This document shows, in pieces, positions 56,881 to 64,000 of a DNA stretch of 64,000 bases. Numbering within the stretch: position 1 is the stretch's first letter; each line of letters begins with the position of its first letter. This stretch comes from Uranotaenia lowii. Taxonomy: Eukaryota > Arthropoda > Insecta > Diptera > Culicidae. The position numbers were made by a program, and so were the translations under genes. The notes under the pieces were generated by a model that searched no databases, was not told the DNA's origin, and worked only from the letters and a program-made list of their open reading frames with translations. The stretch is taken from NCBI RefSeq assembly GCF_029784155.1, contig NC_073692.1, forward strand, positions 23,212,444-23,276,443, in the 5' to 3' direction.

Positions 56881-58652
56881 ACTAGATGGAGTTGAAGATT
56901 TTTAAGATGATTGAAAGAATTGAGAAGAGAATTGAGAGAATGTAGTGAAATTAGTCGAGGAGAGTTGAGAGAATTGAGAAAGTTATGAAAATAGAAAAAA
57001 AATGAGAATTGAGAACAGTGAGAGAAGAGAAAGAATTGAGAGAATTTGGTTAATTGAGAGAATTTTTAAAATTAAGAGAATGAAGTGAAATAAGAGAATT
57101 GATATAGGCAAGGTTGTCACTTCACCTGATGTTTCAGGATTTGCCCAACCTGATAACCTGATAAGCCTCTTTTTTCCCTGTTTTTTTTAAAAAAAAAAAG
57201 ACTGATTTTCCCTAATTTTTGTAAATATGCTGGAAAATGAAGAGTACGAAACTGCATTTAAGACATAAGTGGAGGTCAAAATGTGGATTAATGACCAAAA
57301 AAACCTCATTTCGACTGAACTTTCCGTGAAATCATGTATCCTGATTTTTATTTCTCATGTCCTTGAATTTTGAAGGAAAATGTTGGTAATCCTAGATATA
57401 GGAAATTTATCCTATAATGTTGAGGAAATTTAGAGATATGAGAGACTTGGGAAAATTAACAAAACAGTTGACTAAAAATTTAAGAACATCAAGAATAATG
57501 AAAAACAACGTAGAATTAAGAGAACGGTGAGAACGAATTGAGAGAATTGTGAGAAATTTTGAAAGCAGAGATGATTGAGCAAACAGAGAAAACAAAGTGA
57601 ATCCTAAAATAAAAGATCTGAGACGCAATTTGAAAGATGTTTTAGAATGTTAATAGTACAAAAAAAAATGTGAATGTGGTGATTTTGACAGATTCAGTGA
57701 ATTTGGGAGATCGAGATGCTTGAGAGATTTTAAATCGTGACGAAAAATATTTCATGGATTTTTCTTCTAGTTCTTGAATAAAATTGACAAAAGTTAAAGA
57801 ATCAACAGATTGAAAACATTAATCTAATTTTAACATTTATGGAAAAACAGCTTAAATTTAAAAATTAAATCAAAGATTGAAAATAAAAAAAAATTAATTT
57901 TAAAAATATAATGAAAATTCAAATTAGTGAGAAAAAAGTGAAAACTAACACAATAAGGAGTGAAATAAAAATAAGGATTATAAAGAGGAAATAAGGAATT
58001 GAGCAAATTGTTAGTACATATTCGCAGAAAAGTGAGAATTTAGAAAGGTTTATGAAGAATTCAGAAAATTCAATAAATTTAGTGCAATGAGAGAACTTTG
58101 CGAAATATAAGCTTTCAGATTATATAACAAATTGGGAGAATTGAGAGAGTTGAGGGTACAGAGTTATTTATATTTTCTGTGTTGTATGTTTGAAAAAGAC
58201 TATGAAACTTTAAAAAAAAATACAATTTTAAGAAACAAGGAAGCCTCAAGGAGAAAAAATAATGTTCAGGAAAATTTTATGGCATAAAAAAACCGTGAAA
58301 ATTACAAAAGTTGAGAAACTTAAAAATTTTGGAAATGGAAATCAATAATGTAATGAGAGGTTGAGGAAAATTCAAGAATGAAAAATCCATGAAAAATAGA
58401 ATCAAAAAAGGTGGAAAAAGGTAGTGGAGGCAATATATAATGAGTTAAGAGATTTAAAGATTTTATTAATGCGAGAAAAAAGAAATTGTAGAAAAAAAAA
58501 TCATTTAGAATATAAGAAAACTGAAAAAACGATTATTTTTATCGAAAAAATGTGATTTAAAATTGAACATTCAAGAGTAAGTTGAGAAAACTGGAAAAAC
58601 TGGAAAAAGAGAAAATTTAAAGCATTCACGATTGAGAGGAGAGATTTGAGAA
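56880..58652. repeat. Degenerate GA-rich flank of the GAATTGAGA minisatellite
   Basis: Scattered GAATTGAGAG, GAGAATTGAG and similar nonamers in purine-rich sequence without strict periodicity, growing denser towards 58650. This looks like decayed array. A non-repetitive stretch at about 57110-57400 interrupts it. Confidence 0.6.
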
Positions 58653-59118
58653 ATGTTGCTTGAGAATTGAGAATCGTGAATTGAGAATCGAGAATTGAAA
58701 ATTGGGAAATGAGAATTGAGATCTCAGAATTGAGAATTGGGAGTTGGGAGCTAAAAATTGAAACTTGAGAATTGAGAATTGAGAATTGAGGATTGATATT
58801 TGAGAATTCAGAATTGAGAATTGAGAATTGAGAATTGAGAATTGAGAATTGAGAATTGAGAATTGAGAATTGAGAATTGAGAATTGAGAATTGAGAATTG
58901 AGAATTGAGAATTGAGAATTGAGAATTGAGAATTGAGAATTGAGAATTGAGAATTGAGAATTGAGAATTGAGAATTGAGAATTGAGAATTGAGAATTGAG
59001 AATTGAGAATTGAGAATTGAGAATTGAGAATTGAGAATTGAGAATTGAGAATTGAGAATTGAGAATTGAGAACTGAGAATTGAGAATTGAGAATTGAGAA
59101 TTGAGAATTGATATTTGA
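58653..59118. repeat. 9-bp minisatellite, unit GAATTGAGA (left block)
   Basis: Tandem nonamers with a near-perfect core at about 58803-59070 and variant units at both ends. The minus-strand ORF with repeated SQFSILN is an artefact of the 9-bp period. The array continues beyond the PLE at 62873. Confidence 0.95.
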
Positions 59119-59215
59119 GAATAGAGAATTCGTTGTTTAGTTTTAATCACCGCACGTACTTATAATCTTTTTTGATTGATATTTTTCGGTGAGCGCAAGA
59201 CGAAATAAAAATGCT

Positions 59216-59265
59216 GTTTTTTAACGTTTTCGGCCTACTTAACTTTCGGCCATCCTCAGAAAAAC
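59216..59265 (-). ncRNA. Hammerhead ribozyme motif in the inverted PLE copy
   Basis: The exact inverse of the motif at 62756-62805, with all core and stem bases conserved. On minus: GTTTTT 59265-59260, CTGAGGA 59259-59253, GAAA near 59231-59228, AACGTT 59228-59223, A59222, AAAAAC 59221-59216. A transcript across the whole locus could also pair the two ribozyme regions with each other, since they are complementary in that setting. Confidence 0.8.
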
Positions 59266-59432
59266 TGTATTTATTAAGTAAAATTAAAAGATGAAATTAA
59301 TTACAAATAATACTTTTGAATTTGTCAATGCACTGTGCACTCGGAAATTGAAACTCACAAACTTTTTTGCCGCGTGTTTCCTCAACGGCCGTCTCACGAT
59401 TTTTAAAATCGACGTCAGCTAATTGCTCCTGG

Positions 59433-59966
59433 TCAGCCGTCGTCCAGTGATGATGTCATCGAGTGCGTTCCTGATTGGTTCGTCGTCGGTTGCGTTTTGG
59501 GTTTGTTCGCTCTTTTAAATTGTGGTGTCTCTCTCAGCTTCTTGATTAGCGCGTTGTATATCGAGGAAATTTCTATTGCGTCTCTCTGTATGTTGACTGC
59601 CTTCTCTCCTCTCAATTTTATATGCAGAGTTTCCGCAGTTTTCCTCTTGTTGTCATCGCTCATTTTTTCCAGAATCCTGACATCGTTGTAGCTGAACGTG
59701 TGATGGTTTTCCACCGCATGTTGTGTTAGGCCGGTTGTGGAAGCATTCGGTTTAAAACTATATTTGTGGTTTTTGATGCGTTTTTCAATAGTTTGGGAGG
59801 TTTGTCCACAATATACACGGCCGCATTCGCACGGGATTTCGTAAACCACTTGTGTTTGCTTCATTTTTAAGATTTCATCTTTGAGCTTGGAGAAGATGCA
59901 ATTTTTGATCTTGTTCACGGGTTTTGATGAAGCAATGATGTCGTGTTTTCGTAGTATTTTGCTCAC
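59433..59966 (-). pseudogene. PLE GIY-YIG endonuclease, C-terminal fragment (inverted copy)
   Basis: 177 codons on the minus strand equal to the C-terminus of the main PLE ORF (from SKILRKHDII to the stop), differing at only two residues that I can see (Leu for Pro in KDEIPKMK, Arg for Pro in CGPVYCGQ). It has no RT and begins at the truncation point, so the apparent GTG start has no meaning. The small divergence shows that both halves arose together or very recently. Confidence 0.92.
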
Positions 59967-59973
59967 TTTTTGC

Positions 59974-60012
59974 TCTTGCGCTCACCGAAAAATATCAATC
60001 AAAAAAGATTAT
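59974..60012 (+). repeat. PLE 5' pseudo-LTR remnant (39 bp)
   Basis: Thirty-nine bases beginning TCTTGCGCTCACCG and ending AAGATTAT, identical to 62821-62859. Unlike the 3' end, the preceding hammerhead sequence is missing here, so the 5' end of the plus copy starts downstream of the predicted ribozyme cleavage site. Confidence 0.92.
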
Positions 60013-60161
60013 AAGTACGTGCGGTGATTAAAACTAAACAACGAAAACCTTTTGATCAAGAAGAAAACATGTTTTTCATAAAAGAAATCGCAAGAACGTA
60101 AGGAAGTTTCGTTGAAAGCTGTTGCCGAAACCTCCTAAAAACAACAATAAAGCTTGCTAAA

Positions 60162-62588
60162 ATGCACAACCGTGTAAAGTTCCTGCTCAACTGCAGAAGA
60201 TGCAAACTCGTTCCCAAGTGCTTGGACTACAAAATGAAAGTGATAGTTTACAACGAAAAATCTCAAAACAAATTGGATCGCTTCGAACACAAACAAAAAA
60301 TTCGTTTGATCAGCATTGTTATTAGCGACTCAAAACGAACAACGGAAATTCTTAAAAAGAAAAAGAACTATTTGAGCCGGAACTTGAAAAACTACATTTC
60401 AAACAACGATTGGGTCAGAATCCATAGCATGATCGAAGAACGAGCATCCCGTATATTCAACCAATCCAAACAAACTGAAACACAAAAACTTGCTAATATG
60501 AAAATGAAGAAAATTCGCGAACTCAACACTGAGCCAGATTGGATTGAAAATACGACGAACGTAGAGATTCCGGATTATCTTCAACGAACTCTACTACTCG
60601 GTCCCAACTACAACATCCAACCGAAGAGCAACATCCCATACGTTGCTTTTATCGCTGACGTAGAAAAAGCGATCCAAAATGAACCAGAGGCAGACAACAT
60701 CAGATCAGAAATATCTGCAATGATAACGAACTTCATAAGTTATCAGGCCCAGCCACACACCAGCGAAACGGAATGGATCAACAAAGACATCGCCCGTAGC
60801 AGAGCCTTCCTGAAAGAGCACGCCGAACTCATCATCACCCGAGCGGATAAAGGCGCGAAAACAGTGATAATGCACGCCAACGAATATCGCGCCAAAATGT
60901 CAGCAATGGTAAGTGACACTACAGCCTACGTACCACTAACCGAAAACCCAACTGACAAAACATTATCACGAATTAACGGCATGGTCAAGGAATGGTACAC
61001 AAACAAACACATAGACAAAAGAACACGGGATAAAATTCTGCTGTTCAATTGTCCCCCACCACGCATATACGGGCTCCCGAAAACACACAAAGGAAACCGA
61101 CCACTTCGCCCAGTGGTCTCAACCGTAGGCTCTGCTCCATACCGCTTGGCCCAATTCCTCGCCAACATCCTCCAAAAGGTGGTAGGGAAAACCGAATACC
61201 ATGTTCGTAGCAGCTTCGACTTTGCAGAAGAGATCAGCAAAATTCAGATCCCGGAGGGTTGCGTCTTATTTTCTCTCGACGTCGTGTCGCTCTACACGAA
61301 CATCCCAGTACAAGACACTTACGAACTAATCAAACGAAAATGGGGAGAAATAAGTCGCCACACAAACATCCCGTGGCTCGACTTCTTGCGCGCACTCCAA
61401 ATCGTGCTGGACGCATCTTTTTTCCAGTACAATGGGAAGATGTACAAGCAAATATTTGGGGTTGGGATGGGCTCACCACTGAGCGGAGTTGTGGCGAATA
61501 TTCTATTAGAACACCTTGAGGAGGTAGTCATCACTGAACTGAAGACCAAAGGAATCAATCTTATCATCTATAAACGCTACGTTGATGACTGCCTTCTCAT
61601 TGCTGAAGAAAATAGAATTGATGAAATCCAAAACGAATTTAACAAACCCTTCGAGAGCATAAAATTCACAGTGGAAAAAGAAACAAACTGTTCTATTCGC
61701 TTCTTAGACATGACTCTCACCAGAAAAAACAACAAAATAAACAAACATTTGTTCACAAAACAAACGAACGGACGATACCTAGATTTCTCATCCGCCAGTC
61801 CCCATGCGCACAAAATGAACACAGCGATTGCTTTAATTGATCGCGCACTAAAACTGACTGACGTAGAAGAAAGGGTAAAAAGCATCCAGAATGTCAAAGG
61901 AATCCTTCTTTCCAATAACTATCCAGACAGTTTTATAGACCACATTTTAAAAACAAGAACAGATGCAATTTATAACTCGCTACAATACGAAAACCGAGAC
62001 ACTCAAATGGGTAGATATGCTTCCTTAACATACATCCCCCATTTGAGTGAAAAAGTGAGCAAAATACTACGAAAACACGACATCATTGCTTCATCAAAAC
62101 CCGTGAACAAGATCAAAAATTGCATCTTCTCCAAGCTCAAAGATGAAATCCCAAAAATGAAGCAAACACAAGTGGTTTACGAAATCCCGTGCGAATGCGG
62201 CCCTGTATATTGTGGACAAACCTCCCAAACTATTGAAAAACGCATCAAAAACCACAAATATAGTTTTAAACCGAATGCTTCCACAACCGGCCTAACACAA
62301 CATGCGGTGGAAAACCATCACACGTTCAGCTACAACGATGTCAGGATTCTGGAAAAAATGAGCGATGACAACAAGAGGAAAACTGCGGAAACTCTGCATA
62401 TAAAATTGAGAGGAGAGAAGGCAGTCAACATACAGAGAGACGCAATAGAAATTTCCTCGATATACAACGCGCTAATCAAGAAGCTGAGAGAGACACCACA
62501 ATTTAAAAGAGCGAACAAACCCAAAACGCAACCGACGACGAACCAATCAGGAACGCACTCGATGACATCATCACTGGACGACGGCTGA
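60162..62588 (+). CDS. PLE polyprotein: reverse transcriptase and GIY-YIG endonuclease
   Basis: An intact 808-codon ORF from ATG 60162. The N-terminal part has CRRCKLVPKCLD, a block found in Penelope-type proteins. RT: PPRIYGLPKTHK and LRPVVSTVGSAPYRLAQFL, then motif A FSLDVVSLYTNIP (Asp373), motif B GVGMGSPLSGVVANI, and YVDD at 473-476, followed by RFLDMTL. C-terminal GIY-YIG nuclease: YEIPCECGPVY from Tyr673, then YCGQT from Tyr683, and the catalytic-type Arg at about 694 in IEKRIKNHK. PLE RTs are related to telomerase RT and use this endonuclease to open the target. With every key residue present, the copy may be competent. The product acts in the nucleus by target-primed reverse transcription. 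Confidence 0.95.
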   Translation: MHNRVKFLLNCRRCKLVPKCLDYKMKVIVYNEKSQNKLDRFEHKQKIRLISIVISDSKRTTEILKKKKNYLSRNLKNYISNNDWVRIHSMIEERASRIFNQSKQTETQKLANMKMKKIRELNTEPDWIENTTNVEIPDYLQRTLLLGPNYNIQPKSNIPYVAFIADVEKAIQNEPEADNIRSEISAMITNFISYQAQPHTSETEWINKDIARSRAFLKEHAELIITRADKGAKTVIMHANEYRAKMSAMVSDTTAYVPLTENPTDKTLSRINGMVKEWYTNKHIDKRTRDKILLFNCPPPRIYGLPKTHKGNRPLRPVVSTVGSAPYRLAQFLANILQKVVGKTEYHVRSSFDFAEEISKIQIPEGCVLFSLDVVSLYTNIPVQDTYELIKRKWGEISRHTNIPWLDFLRALQIVLDASFFQYNGKMYKQIFGVGMGSPLSGVVANILLEHLEEVVITELKTKGINLIIYKRYVDDCLLIAEENRIDEIQNEFNKPFESIKFTVEKETNCSIRFLDMTLTRKNNKINKHLFTKQTNGRYLDFSSASPHAHKMNTAIALIDRALKLTDVEERVKSIQNVKGILLSNNYPDSFIDHILKTRTDAIYNSLQYENRDTQMGRYASLTYIPHLSEKVSKILRKHDIIASSKPVNKIKNCIFSKLKDEIPKMKQTQVVYEIPCECGPVYCGQTSQTIEKRIKNHKYSFKPNASTTGLTQHAVENHHTFSYNDVRILEKMSDDNKRKTAETLHIKLRGEKAVNIQRDAIEISSIYNALIKKLRETPQFKRANKPKTQPTTNQSGTHSMTSSLDDG

Positions 62589-62755
62589 CCAGGAGCAATT
62601 AGCTGACGTCGATTTTAAAAATCGTGAGACGGCCGTTGAGGAAACACGCGGCAAAAAAGTTTGTGAGTTTCAATTTCCGAGTGCACAGTGCATTGACAAA
62701 TTCAAAAGTATTATTTGTAATTAATTTCATCTTTTAATTTTACTTAATAAATACA

Positions 62756-62805
62756 GTTTTTCTGAGGATGGCCGAAAGTTAAGTAGGCCGAAAACGTTAA
62801 AAAAC
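62756..62805 (+). ncRNA. Hammerhead ribozyme motif, type I minimal (PLE 3' region)
   Basis: Stem I is GTTTTT (62756-62761) with AAAAAC (62800-62805). The core CTGAGGA (62762-62768) fits CUGANGA. Stem II is GGCC (62770-62773) with GGCC (62786-62789) around a 12-base loop. GAAA is at 62790-62793. Stem III is the very short palindrome AACGTT (62793-62798), followed by A62799 as the H17 position. Predicted cleavage is after 62799. Minimal hammerheads with a 1-2 bp stem III are known from PLEs and are thought to act as dimers. The fold is read by eye, not computed. Confidence 0.82.
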
Positions 62806-62820
62806 AGCATTTTTATTTCG

Positions 62821-62859
62821 TCTTGCGCTCACCGAAAAATATCAATCAAAAAAGATTAT
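62821..62859 (+). repeat. PLE 3' pseudo-LTR (39 bp)
   Basis: Identical to 59974-60012; it directly precedes the right target-site duplicate. It lies 21 bases beyond the predicted hammerhead cleavage site. Confidence 0.92.
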
Positions 62860-62872
62860 GAATAGAGAATTC

Positions 62873-63287
62873 AGAATTGAGAATTGAAAATCGAGAATTG
62901 AGAATTGAGTATCGAGAATTGAGAATTTAGAATTGAGGATTGAGAATTGAGAATTGATAATTGAGAATTGAGAACTGAGAATTGAGAATTGACAATTTAG
63001 AATTGAGAATTGAGAATTGAAAATTGAGAATTGAGAATCGAGAATTGAGAATTGAGAATTGAGAATTGAGAATTACGAAATTGAGAATTGAGAATTGAGA
63101 ATTTAGAATTGAAAATTGATTTTGATAATTGGGAATTGAGAATTGAGAATTGAGAATTGAGAAATAGTAATTAAGAATTGAAAATTGAGAATTGAGAATT
63201 GAGAATTGAGAATTGAGAATCGGGAATTGAGAATCGGGAATTGAGAATTAAGAATTAAGAACTGATAATTGAGAACTGAGAGTTGAA
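62873..63287. repeat. 9-bp minisatellite GAATTGAGA (right block)
   Basis: Continuation of the array at 58653-59118 on the other side of the PLE. Units are more variable (GAATTTAGA, GAATCGAGA, GAACTGAGA) than in the left core. Confidence 0.93.
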
Positions 63288-63452
63288 CTAATTTTTGTCA
63301 TTTTTGTCATTTTTTCATTTTTGTCACTTTTGTCATTTTTGTCATTTTTGTCATTTTTGTCATTTTTGTCATTTTTGTCATTTTTGTCATTTTTGTCATT
63401 TTTGTCATTTTTGTCATTTTTGTCATTTTTGTCATTTTTGTCATTTTTGTCA
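63288..63452. repeat. 9-bp minisatellite, unit TTTTTGTCA
   Basis: About 18 units of TTTTTGTCA, directly joined to the GAATTGAGA array. The unit differs from the TTTTTGACA array at 52601-54590 only by reversal of the GAC/GTC core. The Asp-Lys-Asn ORF on minus and the Ser-Phe-Leu ORF on plus are artefacts. Confidence 0.95.
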
Positions 63453-64000
63453 TGTTTAAATTGGGATTTGAAAGTTGGAAATTGTTTCTTGAAATTTGAA
63501 TAAATTAAAAAAATGGTTTGATTTATATTCTTTTTTTTTGTCATTTTGGCCAAATTCTTCAATTTTGTGTAGACCACTTTTGACTCAAATTTTTCAGTTT
63601 TTTATCAATGTTTTGATCCGATCTGGAACGACCATTCGAACTTGCTCTACAACACAGCAAAGAAAGTTGGTGACCCAATTCTTTGGGTTCCACTTTAAGT
63701 CTGACAAAGTTGATTCTCAAAAGAGCATCCAAATGGTGCAGAAGTGCAACTTGGGATTCCAAAAGTGAAAATCGAATCAAACAAACTTCATTGAATTCGT
63801 ATATTTCCGGTTTGGAGGGGTCTAGTTTTTAAGCTTATGTTGGCTATAAATGAGGAAATAAACATCTTAATAAGCTATTTCTCAGACCCGTTAAGTGGTT
63901 ATTTAAATATCAATCTAAGCAGAGACCTTTCCAGAACGATCCGGAACAAATGAGTCAAATAAAACGGTTCAATTGATCTGCTTTTATCCGCCGGACCTGG
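63453..64000. other. Unrecognised sequence to window end
   Basis: No supported gene. Overlapping ORFs of 73-90 codons on both strands (63496-63780) lack recognisable domains. Confidence 0.45.

Larger units (their letters stand above)
59132..62859 (+). mobile_element. Penelope-like element (PLE) with inverted partial partner
   Basis: One insertion flanked by the 13-bp duplication GAATAGAGAATTC (59119-59131 and 62860-62872) within the 9-bp minisatellite. It consists of an inverted, 5'-truncated copy (59132-59971) joined to a plus-strand copy (59972-62859). The plus copy has a leader, an 808-codon ORF, a 3' UTR with a hammerhead-like motif, and a 39-bp direct repeat at its two ends (59974-60012 and 62821-62859). 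The inverted part aligns with 62050-62859 without net indels. Inverted partial partners and terminal repeats of this kind are characteristic of Penelope-type elements. Confidence 0.93.

Noticed and set aside
58626..59150. 174-codon SQFSILN repeat ORF on minus
   Set aside because: Artefact of the GAATTGAGA minisatellite.
62790..62822. Alternative hammerhead stem III using ACG/CGT with cleavage after CGTC
   Set aside because: It needs an extra A after GAAA and leaves stem I without a partner; the AACGTT stem III gives a perfect 6-bp stem I instead.
52601..63452. CRISPR-like arrays
   Set aside because: Units are contiguous nonamers with no unique spacers; the window is eukaryotic.
63248..63577. 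Asp-Lys-Asn repeat ORF on minus and Ser-Phe-Leu repeat ORF on plus
   Set aside because: Artefacts of the TTTTTGTCA array.

Overview
This is a eukaryotic nuclear window, AT-rich and dominated by transposable elements (TEs). It has no prokaryotic layout. The mix of elements fits a mosquito genome (Culicidae): a Juan-like jockey-clade LINE with intact ORFs, an I-clade LINE with RNase H, RTE-like LINEs with TAAG-type tails, an ITmD37E-type mariner, tRNA-derived SINEs, TA- and TTAA-flanked MITEs, and a Penelope-like element (PLE). The species cannot be fixed from the window. The only ORF that looks like a non-TE host gene is a 218-codon single-exon ORF at 33084-33740, function unknown.

Layout. 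1-3000: an RTE-like LINE on the minus strand with a broken ORF, met head-on at base 25 by the 3' tail of another RTE-type copy. 3.8-5.3 kb: nested tandem duplications carrying tRNA-like modules. 9.04-9.39 kb: a 5'-truncated RTE 3' fragment. 10.69-17.16 kb: a TIR-bounded element split by a full-length 5.6-kb I-clade LINE (13-bp target-site duplication, internal Inr+DPE promoter, intact ORF1, ORF2 broken only by nonsense codons). 17.4-17.85 kb: interlaced inverted repeats. 20.06-27.95 kb: a large element made of degenerate 130-150 bp modules, containing an RT fragment and a complete Juan-like LINE (13-bp TSD, both ORFs open); a SINE with a 16-bp TSD follows at once. 28.47-31.02 kb: a pogo/Tigger-like remnant, then a complete but inactivated mariner. 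36.36-41.98 kb: a 5.6-kb hAT-like remnant with two further levels of nested inverted-repeat elements. 42.5-50.2 kb: piggyBac-like MITEs, long foldback elements, a minus-strand SINE with a 16-bp TSD, and a 1.39-kb hAT-like element with a perfect 8-bp TSD. 52.6-54.6 kb: about 2 kb of a 9-bp minisatellite. 56.9-63.45 kb: further 9-bp minisatellites, into which a young PLE has inserted (59132-62859).

The PLE is the most informative locus. It has an open 808-codon RT plus GIY-YIG endonuclease ORF, a 39-bp terminal direct repeat (pseudo-LTR), an inverted 5'-truncated partner copy upstream, a 13-bp TSD, and in each copy a sequence that folds as a minimal type I hammerhead ribozyme. The inverted copy runs 30 bp past the element 3' end into the 5' leader, which suggests the template was a tandem or circular transcript.

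All long ORFs inside the 9-bp minisatellites (MSK, NVK, FLT, FDI repeats) are artefacts of a unit length divisible by three. Family names are from motif recognition only; no database search was possible.
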